Source: Paracoccaceae bacterium (GTDB taxonomy: Bacteria; Pseudomonadota; Alphaproteobacteria; Rhodobacterales; Rhodobacteraceae). From it: DNA of 64,000 nt. Location of the stretch: contig WKFK01000011.1 in NCBI GenBank assembly GCA_014872815.1, forward strand, positions 1-64,000, written 5' to 3'. A program made the position numbers and the translations under genes. Below, piece by piece: positions 35,964 to 45,110 of the stretch; within the stretch, counting starts at the first letter, position 1; every line of letters begins with the position of its first letter. The notes beneath the pieces were generated by a model. It ran no database searches. It saw only the letters and a program-made list of their open reading frames with translations, and was not told the DNA's origin.

Positions 35964-36662
35964 CTAACCTTCCGGCGCCCGATCTTCATTATCTGCAAGG
36001 CAGTTGCGGTTCCATCGAATAGTCATGCCCTGATCCCGGCGCGCAAAGATTTCTGGCAAGAAATTCTCAAAATTGCCAATCTCCTCTACGGTGTGCAGCA
36101 CCCAGGCGTAGTTCTTATCCTCATAGTACAGCCAAGGAATCATCACCCGGTTCACCAACGGCTTCAGCCAGCCGCGCTCCACACCTACGGTTAGGTGATT
36201 GGTGAACTTTGCACCTTCCGGCCCGTCTTCAAACCGAAACTCCAAATCAGCCACGGTCACACCGCGTCGCGTCGCCTTCAGCGCGAAACGCCGCTCGTCC
36301 AGCGCCACCACCTCCAACCGTTCATCCAACGCATATTTTGGGTTTCGCTGATAAGCTTCCTGAATATTCAGGAAATCCCCAGCTTTTAGCGGCCCATCCG
36401 GCACAGCCTTTTCACTGCTCAAAGAGATATGATCCAAAGGGTGGCTTACCAAAAACGCGGGGTAGCTGTCGCCATCGATCTCCAAGGTGAGATCAGCATA
36501 AATACCGTACCACCAAGTGAGCATCTCGGCGGTTACATCTCGAACCGGTGGATGATGCACCTCAAACAACGTCCTCCCATCCGGAAGGTGCGTCACTGTA
36601 GAATGCGCGTTGTCAAAGTTCTTCAACGCCCAGCCAAATTCTCTCGGTTCCGGTAACTGCAC
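35964..36662 (-). CDS. Phloretin/DAPG hydrolase-like (PhlG family) protein, copy 1
   Basis: A 232-residue protein resembling the PhlG/phloretin hydrolase domain, zinc enzymes that cleave a carbon-carbon bond next to a ketone on phenolic rings. Candidate metal ligands are H36-H37 in VHHPPV, E46 in VTAEM, H74 and H78 in HPLDH, and the C-terminal HTVEEIGNF (190-198). Start is GTG with GGAGAGG before it. A paralogue of the same layout lies 138 bases upstream. Whether it is catalytic, and on what, is not known. Confidence 0.65.
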   Translation of the reverse strand: MQLPEPREFGWALKNFDNAHSTVTHLPDGRTLFEVHHPPVRDVTAEMLTWWYGIYADLTLEIDGDSYPAFLVSHPLDHISLSSEKAVPDGPLKAGDFLNIQEAYQRNPKYALDERLEVVALDERRFALKATRRGVTVADLEFRFEDGPEGAKFTNHLTVGVERGWLKPLVNRVMIPWLYYEDKNYAWVLHTVEEIGNFENFLPEIFARRDQGMTIRWNRNCLADNEDRAPEG

Positions 36663-36800
36663 GTACCTCTCCTGCTCCTGCGCAACTCAAGAGCTTGCCT
36701 TGGCACCAGTCGCACATGCCAAAACAGCTTCTTCAAGATTGTGAGTATTGGCTCACCAAATCAAGAAAATAAGGCAAACGACGCTGCGGCAAGTGCCTGA

Positions 36801-37472
36801 TCACGATTGCACATCACCATCCCACGTTATCAAGTCGCCCTGCGCTCGCCGCTCAAAGAGAGCGGGTAGGAAGTTCACCCAATTGCCGACTTCCTGCACG
36901 TTATGTAGCATCCACGCCTCCGTCTTTTTTTCATCGAACAGGAGCGGCACAAAAACCTGATTGATCAGAGTTTTGGTCCATCCATTCGCGACCCCGACGC
37001 ACAAACGCGTGCTCACTTTTAGGCCGTCGGGTGCATCCTCAAATGCATATCCCAGATCGGCAACGGTCAGGCCAAGGCGGATCGCTCGCAGGCCAAAGCC
37101 TTGTCGATCCAAACGCACAATCTGCACGGTTTCCTTGTTGCTATACTCTTGTCGCGGCCCATAGACCTCAGACAGAGCGACACGATCACCCGGTTTGAGA
37201 GGACCAGACCACCCCGCATCCGCACGGCGCAGGTATTTATGGTCCCTTGGGTGCCAAAGATTGAAAGCCCCAAAGACCTCGCCATCAACCCGAACTTTGA
37301 GATGCGCGTAGACCCCAAACCACCATGCCACCATTTCAGCCGTTACGCCTGCAACTATCGGGTGGTGCACTTCCAAAACAATCCGACCATCACGGTTTTG
37401 AGTGAAAACCGTATCGGCCTCCTCCAAACCGCGCAACGGCCAGTCAAACTCCACAGCTGAAGGCAGTTGCAT
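36801..37472 (-). CDS. Phloretin/DAPG hydrolase-like (PhlG family) protein, copy 2
   Basis: A 223-residue paralogue of the next gene. HH at 36-37, VTAEM at 43-47, H74 and H78 in HPRDH and the C-terminal HNVQEVGNW are at matching positions, so the fold and metal site should be alike. The middle (the PLKPGD and VADL segments) also aligns, while the rest has diverged. GGAGTAAG precedes the ATG. The pair probably arose by tandem duplication, and different substrates are possible. Confidence 0.65.
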   Translation of the reverse strand: MQLPSAVEFDWPLRGLEEADTVFTQNRDGRIVLEVHHPIVAGVTAEMVAWWFGVYAHLKVRVDGEVFGAFNLWHPRDHKYLRRADAGWSGPLKPGDRVALSEVYGPRQEYSNKETVQIVRLDRQGFGLRAIRLGLTVADLGYAFEDAPDGLKVSTRLCVGVANGWTKTLINQVFVPLLFDEKKTEAWMLHNVQEVGNWVNFLPALFERRAQGDLITWDGDVQS

Positions 37473-37559
37473 CACTTACTCCAAATCAATCACGCCTTTA
37501 AGCCAATACGGTGAAACACCTAACAAGGCCCAAACAGGATCAGCCGATGATTGCGCGGA

Positions 37560-38531
37560 TCAGGCGAAGTGATCAAGCATCTCCTTTGCCGCTTGGCCCG
37601 GAGTGATTTCGCCAGACGCCACTTTCGCATCCAGGTCAGCCAATTGTTTCGGCGCGTCGCCCTGCTCTAACCGCGCCAACAAGCCTTGCCGAACTTCTTC
37701 GTGGAACCAGAACTGCGCCTGGGCCGCACGCCGATAAGCCCAATGCCCTTCTGCCTTCCGCCACTTCGTCAGCGTGGTCATCTCGCTCCATGCATCGCTA
37801 AGCCCATCTTCCTCCAGAGCCGAAACCGTCATGGCCTTGGGGAACCCCTCGGGGTCCTGAGGCCGCTTGCGCAGGAGCCGCAATGCTCCGGAGTAATCTG
37901 CACAGGTCCGCATGGCCGTCGCCCTTAGATCGCCATCCGCCTTGTTCACCAGGATAACATCCGCCATCTCCATGATCCCACGCTTTACACCTTGCAACTC
38001 GTCGCCTCCCGCCGGGGCCAGCAACAGCAAGAACAGATCCGACATCTCCGCCACAACGGTTTCCGATTGCCCAACCCCCACGGTTTCAATCAGCACCACA
38101 TCAAACCCTGCCGCCTCACACAACGCCACCGCTTCACGCGTGCGCCGCGCCACGCCGCCCAAATGGGTCTGGCTGGGAGAGGGCCGGATAAACGCATTCC
38201 GATCCCGGCTGAGGCGCTCCATACGCGTTTTATCGCCCAGTATAGACCCGCCGGACCGCGCCGAAGACGGATCCACCGCCAGCACCGCGACACGCAGCCC
38301 CTGTGCGATCAACATCATGCCAAAGCTCTCAATAAAGGTGGATTTGCCCACCCCCGGCGTGCCCGACAGACCAATCCGCAGAGACTGTTTGCCCGCCTTT
38401 GACAGCCCGTCCAACAGAGCCGTGGCCTGCGCCCGATGATCGGGCCGCGCGCTCTCCACCAAAGTAATAGCCCGGGCCAGCGCCCGACGATCCTGTTTCA
38501 GTATTCTGTCACGCAGATCTGCGATATCCAT
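37560..38531 (-). CDS. meaB: MeaB/ArgK-type GTPase, methylmalonyl-CoA mutase chaperone
   Basis: A 323-residue G3E-family P-loop GTPase. Walker A is GTPGVGKST near residue 60, the DPSSARSGGSILGDKTRM switch region follows, then ETVGVGQSE and NKADG. It protects and reloads cobalamin-dependent methylmalonyl-CoA mutase. The mutase genes are not in this window. It lies just upstream of the PhlG-like pair on the same strand, with an 87-base gap. Confidence 0.94.
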   Translation of the reverse strand: MDIADLRDRILKQDRRALARAITLVESARPDHRAQATALLDGLSKAGKQSLRIGLSGTPGVGKSTFIESFGMMLIAQGLRVAVLAVDPSSARSGGSILGDKTRMERLSRDRNAFIRPSPSQTHLGGVARRTREAVALCEAAGFDVVLIETVGVGQSETVVAEMSDLFLLLLAPAGGDELQGVKRGIMEMADVILVNKADGDLRATAMRTCADYSGALRLLRKRPQDPEGFPKAMTVSALEEDGLSDAWSEMTTLTKWRKAEGHWAYRRAAQAQFWFHEEVRQGLLARLEQGDAPKQLADLDAKVASGEITPGQAAKEMLDHFA

Positions 38532-38565
38532 GGACTAGCCTGTGTCTTTTTGATTGTGAGTCTTC

Positions 38566-39309
38566 ATGCCGCGCATGACCCCATTTTGTCTACCCCGCCC
38601 TATCCACCCTCTCATCTCGCTGCTTCTCTGTGCCGCAGCTTTCTCGTCGCATGCAGCATTGGCCGACACCGAAACCCAAAAGTGGTCGGTGCACGCCTTT
38701 GGCTTCAAGGTGGGCGAACTGGACGTGGCCGCGCAGCAAACCCAAAGCGCCTTTGCCGGCAAAGGCAGCTTCACCACCACCGGGCTTGCGGGTGCCCTAC
38801 GTCGCATCCGCTTCACAGTGCAAAGCCAAGGCGCGGTCCGTGGCAACAAAATCGCCCCGTCTCGCTATGACGGCTTCATCGACACCGGAAAACGGGTGAG
38901 CGAAACCACCCTGACCTTCGCGGGCACCCTGCCCCGCAAAACCGCTGGCGCCCAAACGCCCGCCGCGCCAATCCCAGACAAGGCCAAACGCGGCGCGGTC
39001 GACCCGATGACCATGATGTGGCTCACCCTGCGCGATCAGGACGCGGATCAGCTCTGCACGCTGGAGCAAAAGCAATTTGATGGCACCCGCCTTGTGCGCA
39101 TCACGCTCACGTCCCGCCAAAACGGCGACGGCAAAGTCACCTGCGCGGGCACATACGACCGCATCGGCGGCTATTCCGCCGAAGAACTAGCCGAACTCAA
39201 AACCTCACCGCTTTCCGTTGTGTATACACCCGCAGGCGACCGATGGCGCGCCAACGAGCTGCATCTCACCTCCCGCCACGGCAAAGCCAAGCTCTTCCGC
39301 CGCGACTAA
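38566..39309 (+). CDS. DUF3108 domain secreted protein
   Basis: A 247-residue protein with an N-terminal signal (cleavage near SSHAALA, residues 26-34). The mature beta-rich domain includes FGFKVGELDVAAQ and GLAGALRRIRF, typical of DUF3108 proteins, which are periplasmic and of unknown role. Two cysteines (QLCTLEQ and VTCAGTYD) may pair. It is followed 49 bases later by hrpB. Confidence 0.8.
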   Translation: MPRMTPFCLPRPIHPLISLLLCAAAFSSHAALADTETQKWSVHAFGFKVGELDVAAQQTQSAFAGKGSFTTTGLAGALRRIRFTVQSQGAVRGNKIAPSRYDGFIDTGKRVSETTLTFAGTLPRKTAGAQTPAAPIPDKAKRGAVDPMTMMWLTLRDQDADQLCTLEQKQFDGTRLVRITLTSRQNGDGKVTCAGTYDRIGGYSAEELAELKTSPLSVVYTPAGDRWRANELHLTSRHGKAKLFRRD

Positions 39310-39358
39310 CGCGCATCCCCCCTAGACGACCCACGCCCACGGGCCGATAAGGTGCCCT

Positions 39359-41803
39359 ATGACGCAACTGCCCATTCACGACGCCCTTGCCCCCCTGATC
39401 ACTGCCCTGCGCGACACCGGTCGCGCGGTCCTGCAAGCCCCGCCCGGTGCAGGTAAAACCACCCTGGTGCCGCTCGCCATGCTGGAGGCAAACCTCACCG
39501 ATGGCCGCATCCTGATGCTGGAGCCGCGCCGTCTAGCGGCCCGCGCCGCCGCCGAGCGCATGGCGCAGACTTTGGGGGAAACCGCTGGGCAAACCGTGGG
39601 CTACCGCGTGCGCGGCGAAAGCAAGACCTCAAAATCCACCCGCATCGAGGTGGTAACCGAAGGCATCCTCACCCGTATGATCCAATCCGACCCGGAACTC
39701 TCTGGCGTCGGCGCGGTGATCTTTGACGAATTCCACGAACGCAGCCTGAACGCCGACCTTGGCTTGGCGCTTTGCCTCGAAATCTGCGACGCCCTGCGGG
39801 ATGATCTGATCCTGTTGGCCATGTCTGCCACGCTGGACGCAGAGCCAGTCGCCACTCTCATGGGCAACGCGCCCATGATCACATCCGAGGGCCGCGCCTA
39901 TCCGGTAGAGACCCGCTGGCTCGACAAACCCTTGCCCAAAAACACCCGTCTGGAAGAGGCCACCGCAGGCCTGATCACGCAAGCCGTCAACGAGACTGAG
40001 GGCGGCGTGCTGGTTTTCCTGCCCGGCGAAGGCGAAATCCGCCGCACGCAATCTCTGCTGAAACTGCCGGATGACTGCACGGTGCACCCGCTGTTCGGCG
40101 CGATGCCCTTCAAGGATCAGCAAACCGCCATTCGCCCTGCCAAAACCGGTCGCAAAGTGGTGCTCGCCACCTCCATTGCGGAAACCTCGCTCACCATTCA
40201 GGACGTGCGTGTGGTGGTCGACGCAGGCCGCGCGCGCCGCGCCCGCTTTGATCCCGGCTCCGGCATGTCCCGCCTTGTCACCGAACGCGTCACCCGCGCC
40301 GAAGCCACCCAACGTCAAGGCCGCGCCGGTCGTGTCGCCGACGGCATCTGCTACCGCCTGTGGACTAAGGGCGAAGAAGGCGCCCTCTTGCCCTTTCCAC
40401 CCGCCGAAATCGAAGCCGCCGACCTCACGGGCCTCGCGCTCGAGCTCGCGCTCTGGGGTGCGGCACCCTCCGATCTCGCCCTCCTGACGCAACCTAACCC
40501 CGGCAGCTTTGCAGAGGCGCAATCCGTCCTGCAGATGCTCGGCGCAATGGACAGCGACAACCGCATCACGGCCCATGGCAAAGCGCTCGCCAAACTGCCG
40601 CTGCATCCCCGCCTCGCACACATGCTCGCCACTGCAGGCCCACAAGCCGCCCCCATGGCGGCACTGCTCGCCGCCCGCGACCCGCTCACCCGCGGCGCGC
40701 CCGTGGACCTCGCCCTACGCATCGAGGCCCTCACCGATCTCAAAACCTTCACCGACCGCCGCCCCTACGGCGTCAACCGCGCCGCGCTGCACAGCATCCG
40801 CGACGAGGCCAAACGCCTCGCCAAATCCGCCAAAGGCAGCGATCCGACCCCGCGCAGCGCCGCAGAGCTCGCCGCGCTGGCTTATCCCGACCGGCTAGGC
40901 CTGCACCGCAAAGGCGACGCCCCGCGCTTTGTGCTCTCCGGCGGCAAAGGCGCCATTCTGGACGAAGAAGACCCATTGGCCACCGCGCGCCTGATTGTGG
41001 TGACCGACACGGACGGCAACCCGCGTGAAGCCCGCATCCGCCAAGCCATCCAAATCTCTGAAAGCCAAATCCGAGAGCTGTTTGCGGATCAAATCTCTTG
41101 GCAGGACAATTGCCACTGGTCCAAACGCGAGCGCCGCGTCATTGCCCGTCGCCAGGAAATGTTTGGCGCCGTCGCGCTGGACGACCGCATCTGGAAAGAC
41201 GCGCCTGATGACGCCATTGCCCGCGCCATGCTCGACGGGGTGCGCGACCTTGGGATCACGCTCTCCCCAGCCGCGCAACGTTTTGTTGCCCGCGTTGAGC
41301 TGATCCGCGCTGCGGGGCACGACCTGCCGGACATGACGCCCGATGCACTTCTGTCCACCATTGACGGCTGGCTGCTGCCGCATCTTTCCGGCGTGAAAAC
41401 CGCCGACCACTGGAAGAAATTTGACCTGCTAGAGGCTCTGCGCGCCCGCCTCGACTGGAACCAGATGCAACTAGTGGATCGTTTTGCCCCCGCGCATTTC
41501 ACCACGCCACTGGATCGTAAAATCCCCATCGACTATTCCGGCGAAAACCCGGAAATCACCCTGCGTCTGCAAGAGCTCTTTGGTCAAACAACCCATCCCA
41601 TGGTCGGCAACACGCCCCTTCGCGTGACCCTGCTTTCTCCAGGCCAGAAACCCGTACAGACCACTATGGACATCCCGGGCTTTTGGGCCAGTTCCTACGC
41701 CGATGTTCGCAAAGACATGCGCGGCCGCTACCCCAAGCACCCTTGGCCCGAAGACCCCACACAGGCCGACCCGACGCTACGCGCAAAACGGCGCAAACAA
41801 TAG
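39359..41803 (+). CDS. hrpB: ATP-dependent helicase HrpB
   Basis: An 814-residue DEAH/RHA-like helicase. Walker A is PPGAGKTT near residue 27, motif II is DEFHERS, motif III is SAT, and motif VI is QRQGRAGRV. The C-terminal HrpB-specific domain (NWPQ-like region and PFxGxxPxxxHPM end) is complete. Members act on RNA, but the bacterial role is poorly known. AAGGTG precedes the ATG. Confidence 0.95.
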   Translation: MTQLPIHDALAPLITALRDTGRAVLQAPPGAGKTTLVPLAMLEANLTDGRILMLEPRRLAARAAAERMAQTLGETAGQTVGYRVRGESKTSKSTRIEVVTEGILTRMIQSDPELSGVGAVIFDEFHERSLNADLGLALCLEICDALRDDLILLAMSATLDAEPVATLMGNAPMITSEGRAYPVETRWLDKPLPKNTRLEEATAGLITQAVNETEGGVLVFLPGEGEIRRTQSLLKLPDDCTVHPLFGAMPFKDQQTAIRPAKTGRKVVLATSIAETSLTIQDVRVVVDAGRARRARFDPGSGMSRLVTERVTRAEATQRQGRAGRVADGICYRLWTKGEEGALLPFPPAEIEAADLTGLALELALWGAAPSDLALLTQPNPGSFAEAQSVLQMLGAMDSDNRITAHGKALAKLPLHPRLAHMLATAGPQAAPMAALLAARDPLTRGAPVDLALRIEALTDLKTFTDRRPYGVNRAALHSIRDEAKRLAKSAKGSDPTPRSAAELAALAYPDRLGLHRKGDAPRFVLSGGKGAILDEEDPLATARLIVVTDTDGNPREARIRQAIQISESQIRELFADQISWQDNCHWSKRERRVIARRQEMFGAVALDDRIWKDAPDDAIARAMLDGVRDLGITLSPAAQRFVARVELIRAAGHDLPDMTPDALLSTIDGWLLPHLSGVKTADHWKKFDLLEALRARLDWNQMQLVDRFAPAHFTTPLDRKIPIDYSGENPEITLRLQELFGQTTHPMVGNTPLRVTLLSPGQKPVQTTMDIPGFWASSYADVRKDMRGRYPKHPWPEDPTQADPTLRAKRRKQ

Positions 41804-41907
41804 ATGTATTCCGCCCACACCTTGACGTTATCCACAGGAAAACGTATATACGTTTCCACACCAAAAAACTGACCGCAAAAAAACGACCCAGACCCGAGCA
41901 GACGTCC

Positions 41908-42366
41908 ATGACTAACGCCTTAAAAACCGCTTTTGACAGCGTCATTTCCCCTTTGTGGCGTCGCCCGCGCCGTATTCAGGTGGCCGCGCTGTGCACGCGT
42001 GAAACGCAGGGCGACACAGAGGTTCTGCTCATCACCTCCCGCGACACCGGACGCTGGGTCTTGCCCAAGGGCTGGCCGATCAACGGTCTGGACGCCCCCG
42101 GCGCAGCCCTGCGTGAAGCTTGGGAAGAGGCCGGCGTGAAAGAAGCCAACATCAACAGCGAGCCTGTTGGCGTTTATGGCTACGACAAGCGTCTGGACGG
42201 TGGTCTTGAGGTGCCGGTGGACGTGACTGTGTTCGAAACCGAGGTTATGGAACTGGTCGACGACTTTCCCGAAGCGGAAGAGCGCACCCGCAAATGGGTG
42301 CCCGCACAAGAAGCTGCCGATATGGTGAATGAACCACAATTGCAGGCCATTCTGCGCGATCTGTAA
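41908..42366 (+). CDS. NUDIX hydrolase
   Basis: A 152-residue NUDIX protein. The box runs from G55 to V77 with correct spacing and ends REAWEEAGV (residues 69-77), but the first glutamate of the box is leucine (L61). The catalytic glutamates E70, E73 and E74 are kept. WVLPKGWPING is typical of the diphosphoinositol-polyphosphate-phosphohydrolase-like group. The ATG at 41908 is chosen over a long upstream frame overlapping hrpB. A PHO box overlaps its stop codon. Confidence 0.85.
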   Translation: MTNALKTAFDSVISPLWRRPRRIQVAALCTRETQGDTEVLLITSRDTGRWVLPKGWPINGLDAPGAALREAWEEAGVKEANINSEPVGVYGYDKRLDGGLEVPVDVTVFETEVMELVDDFPEAEERTRKWVPAQEAADMVNEPQLQAILRDL

Positions 42367-42400
42367 ACGTTTCGTAACACATTTGTAACGAAATCGTTGC
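42361..42400 (+). promoter_or_regulatory. PHO box with four direct 7-base repeats
   Basis: CTGTAAA, TCGTAAC, TTGTAAC and TCGTTGC lie in register, each followed by a 4-base spacer, giving the exact 11-base period of PhoB-binding PHO boxes. The array starts on the NUDIX stop codon and precedes the Pit transporter gene by 58 bases. PhoB may activate or repress pit; in some Alphaproteobacteria pit is repressed by PhoB. Confidence 0.65.
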
Positions 42401-42412
42401 ATTGACCCGGCG

Positions 42413-42431
42413 ACGGGGGTAGCCCCCCCGT
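42413..42431. terminator. GC-rich hairpin between NUDIX and pit
   Basis: ACGGGGG and CCCCCGT form a 7-bp stem around a 5-base loop, with no U-run. It lies in the pit leader, so it may affect pit translation or end the NUDIX transcript. Confidence 0.35.
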
Positions 42432-42457
42432 ACGACATAAAGCCGGGATTCTTTGTC

Positions 42458-43939
42458 ATGACTTCGCCAAACGCAGGCAAGAAATGGTCCACGCTGGACC
42501 GAGACCTCAACCGCATCTCCCATCTGGAATCTGCCACCCTCTACGTCTCCCGCCCAATGGTCGGGTTTGGCATTGCGATTGCCTTCATTGTGCTCGCAGG
42601 TGTGGCCGCTGGCCTGCTGTCGGGCGGCGACTCTAACACGATGATCATCATCGCCGCTGCCGGGATCGGCGCTTACATGGCAATCAACATCGGTGCCAAC
42701 GATGTGGCCAACAACATGGGCCCCGCCGTAGGCGCCAACGCGCTCACCATGGGTGGCGCGATTGTCATTGCCGCCTTCTTTGAAAGCGCAGGCGCGTTGC
42801 TGGCTGGCGGGGATGTTGTCTCAACCATTTCCAAAGGCATCATCGATCCCTCCGGAATGGCCAACACCACCATTTTCATCTGGGCGATGATGGCCGCGCT
42901 GATTTCCTCTGCGCTTTGGGTGAACCTCGCCACATGGGTCGGCGCGCCGGTCTCCACCACCCACTCCGTTGTGGGCGGCGTCATGGGCGCAGGCATCGCA
43001 GCGGCGGGTTTTGCCGCCGTGAACTGGCCCACAATGGCCAAAATTGCCGCCTCTTGGGTGATCTCGCCGGTTTTGGGGGGCGTGATCGCAGCAGCCTTCC
43101 TGGCCTTCATCAAAATCAAGATCATCTATCAGGACGACAAGATTGCCGCCGCGCGCCGCTGGGTGCCCGTTCTGATCGGCATCATGGCCGCCGCTTTTGC
43201 GTCTTATCTGGCTCTCAAAGGTCTCAAAAAGATCATCAAGATTGACCTGCAAACCGCGCTGCTGATCGGCGTGGCCGTCGGCGGCTTGGCGTATGTGATC
43301 TCTGCACCTCTCATTCGCAAACAGTCCGAAGGTCTGGAAAACCGCAACAAGTCTCTCAAAGTGCTGTTTGGCATCCCTCTGGTGTTTTCCGCCGCACTTT
43401 TGTCCTTTGCCCATGGCGCCAACGACGTCGCCAACGCGGTTGGCCCGCTGGCCGCCATCGTGCACGCCGCCGAGTTTGGCGAATTTGCTGCCAAGGTTTC
43501 CATCCCCAACTGGGTGATGATCATCGGTGCTTTTGGGATCTCCTTTGGCCTCTTCCTGTTCGGCCCCAAACTGATCCGCATGGTTGGTGAGAAGATCACC
43601 AAACTGAACCCAATGCGCGCCTACTGTGTGGCCCTGTCTGCTGCGATCACCGTGATCGTCGCCTCCTGGCTGGGCCTGCCAGTAAGCTCCACCCACATCG
43701 CCGTGGGCGGCATCTTTGGTGTGGGCTTCTACCGCGAATGGCACGCTGAGCGCCGCCTGCGCAAAACTGCCGTGCAGCGCCCACCAGAAAAGCGCATCGC
43801 ACCCGAAGAGCGCCGCCGCCGCAAGCTGGTGCGTCGCAGCCACTTCATGACCATCGTCGCCGCTTGGGTCATCACTGTGCCCGCCGCTGCGCTGATGTCC
43901 GCTGCGATCTTCTACGCGCTCAACACGCTAAGCAACTAA
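42458..43939 (+). CDS. pit: Inorganic phosphate transporter, Pit family
   Basis: A 493-residue inner-membrane transporter with about ten helices and a large central cytoplasmic loop. The two repeated signature motifs are present, GANDVANNMGPAVG and HGANDVANAVGPLAAI, as are the paired SSTHxxVGG-type motifs (STTHSVVGGVMG, SSTHIAVGGIFG). It imports metal-phosphate with protons or sodium. It is preceded by a multi-repeat PHO box. The 3' end overlaps the convergent panE-like gene by 4 bases. Confidence 0.96.
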   Translation: MTSPNAGKKWSTLDRDLNRISHLESATLYVSRPMVGFGIAIAFIVLAGVAAGLLSGGDSNTMIIIAAAGIGAYMAINIGANDVANNMGPAVGANALTMGGAIVIAAFFESAGALLAGGDVVSTISKGIIDPSGMANTTIFIWAMMAALISSALWVNLATWVGAPVSTTHSVVGGVMGAGIAAAGFAAVNWPTMAKIAASWVISPVLGGVIAAAFLAFIKIKIIYQDDKIAAARRWVPVLIGIMAAAFASYLALKGLKKIIKIDLQTALLIGVAVGGLAYVISAPLIRKQSEGLENRNKSLKVLFGIPLVFSAALLSFAHGANDVANAVGPLAAIVHAAEFGEFAAKVSIPNWVMIIGAFGISFGLFLFGPKLIRMVGEKITKLNPMRAYCVALSAAITVIVASWLGLPVSSTHIAVGGIFGVGFYREWHAERRLRKTAVQRPPEKRIAPEERRRRKLVRRSHFMTIVAAWVITVPAAALMSAAIFYALNTLSN

Positions 43940-44997
43940 ACCTGGCTGTCTGCGGGTGTATTCTGCGCCCGCAGACGCTCCTGCACATCCTGCACTGAAA
44001 GATTGGGAGCCCCCTCCCCCCGGGCCTCCGCTTCCCCAATCAGACCGGCAATTCCTGCATTGATCGGCGCCGCCACACTTGCTTGGCGCGCCAGTATCAC
44101 AACCTTCCCCTGCAACTCGTCAATCTCGGTCCTGCGACCTTTCTGAAGGTCCTCCCACATGGAACTGCGGGCCGTAGGATCAATCGACAACATAGTCTTT
44201 GCCACGAGGCGAAACGCCCAAGTCGGCAGCCGTAGTATCCTCGGCACGGCCTTCATTGGCACTTTCGCAACAGGGTTTTGATACGCGACCTCCGCCGCGC
44301 CCAAGACGGCCAAGGCTTCCTCCATCTGCGCGGCCATCAACCTGCGCCAGCCCCTGTCCCCGATCTGTGTGCGCAGGGGCAGACCTGACAAAGCGTTCAG
44401 CGCATTGTTGAGGTTGATAAGCAGCTTGCCCCATTGAACCGCGGCAATGTCACCGTGCTCATGCACGTGCAGGTCCGGCACGCTCAAATGCCGCCCCACA
44501 TGCCCGCGCCCCTTCTCAAGGATGATGTCGCCACTTGTGCCACGATGGAACCGGCCACCACCGACCCAGACCACGTTGAACGGCACCATCCCTGCGCGCA
44601 CATCCCAGCCCGGCAGCATCTTCCGCAACAATCCGGCATTCTCCACGCCATTCTGCAGGCTGACCACCACCGCCTCCTCAGGTGCATGCGCGGCAATCTG
44701 AGCCGCCATCTCTTCGGTGGCGCCACTCTTCACCGTGACCAACACAATATCCGCAGCAGCCAAACAGGCCGGATCCGTGCTCATCGCAAACCGATCCGGT
44801 GATAGAGCCACATCCAAGTCAGCGAAGTCCGTAAGAGTGAGCCCATTCTGCGTGATTTCCGCCTCAGTTTTGGGCCGCAAAAGAAGCGTCACATCCTGCC
44901 CACTCCGCGCCAAGAGCCCACCGACAAAACAGCCGATGCTGCCCGCGCCAGCGACCACAACCCTAGGCGCTCGTCCACGCCCCTGCGCCTCACTCAT
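43936..44997 (-). CDS. Ketopantoate reductase-family (PanE/ApbA) protein
   Basis: A 353-residue NADPH-dependent 2-dehydropantoate 2-reductase-like protein. The Rossmann motif GAGSIGCFVGG lies near residue 17, the conserved lysine in WGKLLINLNNALNAL is in the middle, and the C-terminal S-MWEDL-KGR-TEID motif is complete. PanE makes pantoate for coenzyme A, but many paralogues act on other 2-oxo acids. No pantothenate genes are nearby, so the symbol is withheld. Confidence 0.88.
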   Translation of the reverse strand: MSEAQGRGRAPRVVVAGAGSIGCFVGGLLARSGQDVTLLLRPKTEAEITQNGLTLTDFADLDVALSPDRFAMSTDPACLAAADIVLVTVKSGATEEMAAQIAAHAPEEAVVVSLQNGVENAGLLRKMLPGWDVRAGMVPFNVVWVGGGRFHRGTSGDIILEKGRGHVGRHLSVPDLHVHEHGDIAAVQWGKLLINLNNALNALSGLPLRTQIGDRGWRRLMAAQMEEALAVLGAAEVAYQNPVAKVPMKAVPRILRLPTWAFRLVAKTMLSIDPTARSSMWEDLQKGRRTEIDELQGKVVILARQASVAAPINAGIAGLIGEAEARGEGAPNLSVQDVQERLRAQNTPADSQV

Positions 44998-45054
44998 CGC
45001 GCGCTCCCTCGTTTCCGTAACCTTAGTAGCTTAGGCGCAGGTTCAGCTCGCACA

Positions 45055-45089
45055 CAACAAAAAGGGCACCAGCACCGCTGACGCCCTTA
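45055..45089 (-). terminator. Intrinsic terminator of argF
   Basis: On the minus strand AGGGC-TCAGC pairs with GCTGG-GCCCT around a short loop, followed by TTTTTG. It lies 22 bases after the argF stop. Confidence 0.8.
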
Positions 45090-45110
45090 CGTTACTTGAT
45101 ACAGCCAACC

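Noticed and set aside
39629-40645. Long minus-strand frame inside hrpB, and a similar one at 42821-43843 inside pit
   Set aside because: Both lie within well-identified genes and show no recognisable domain.
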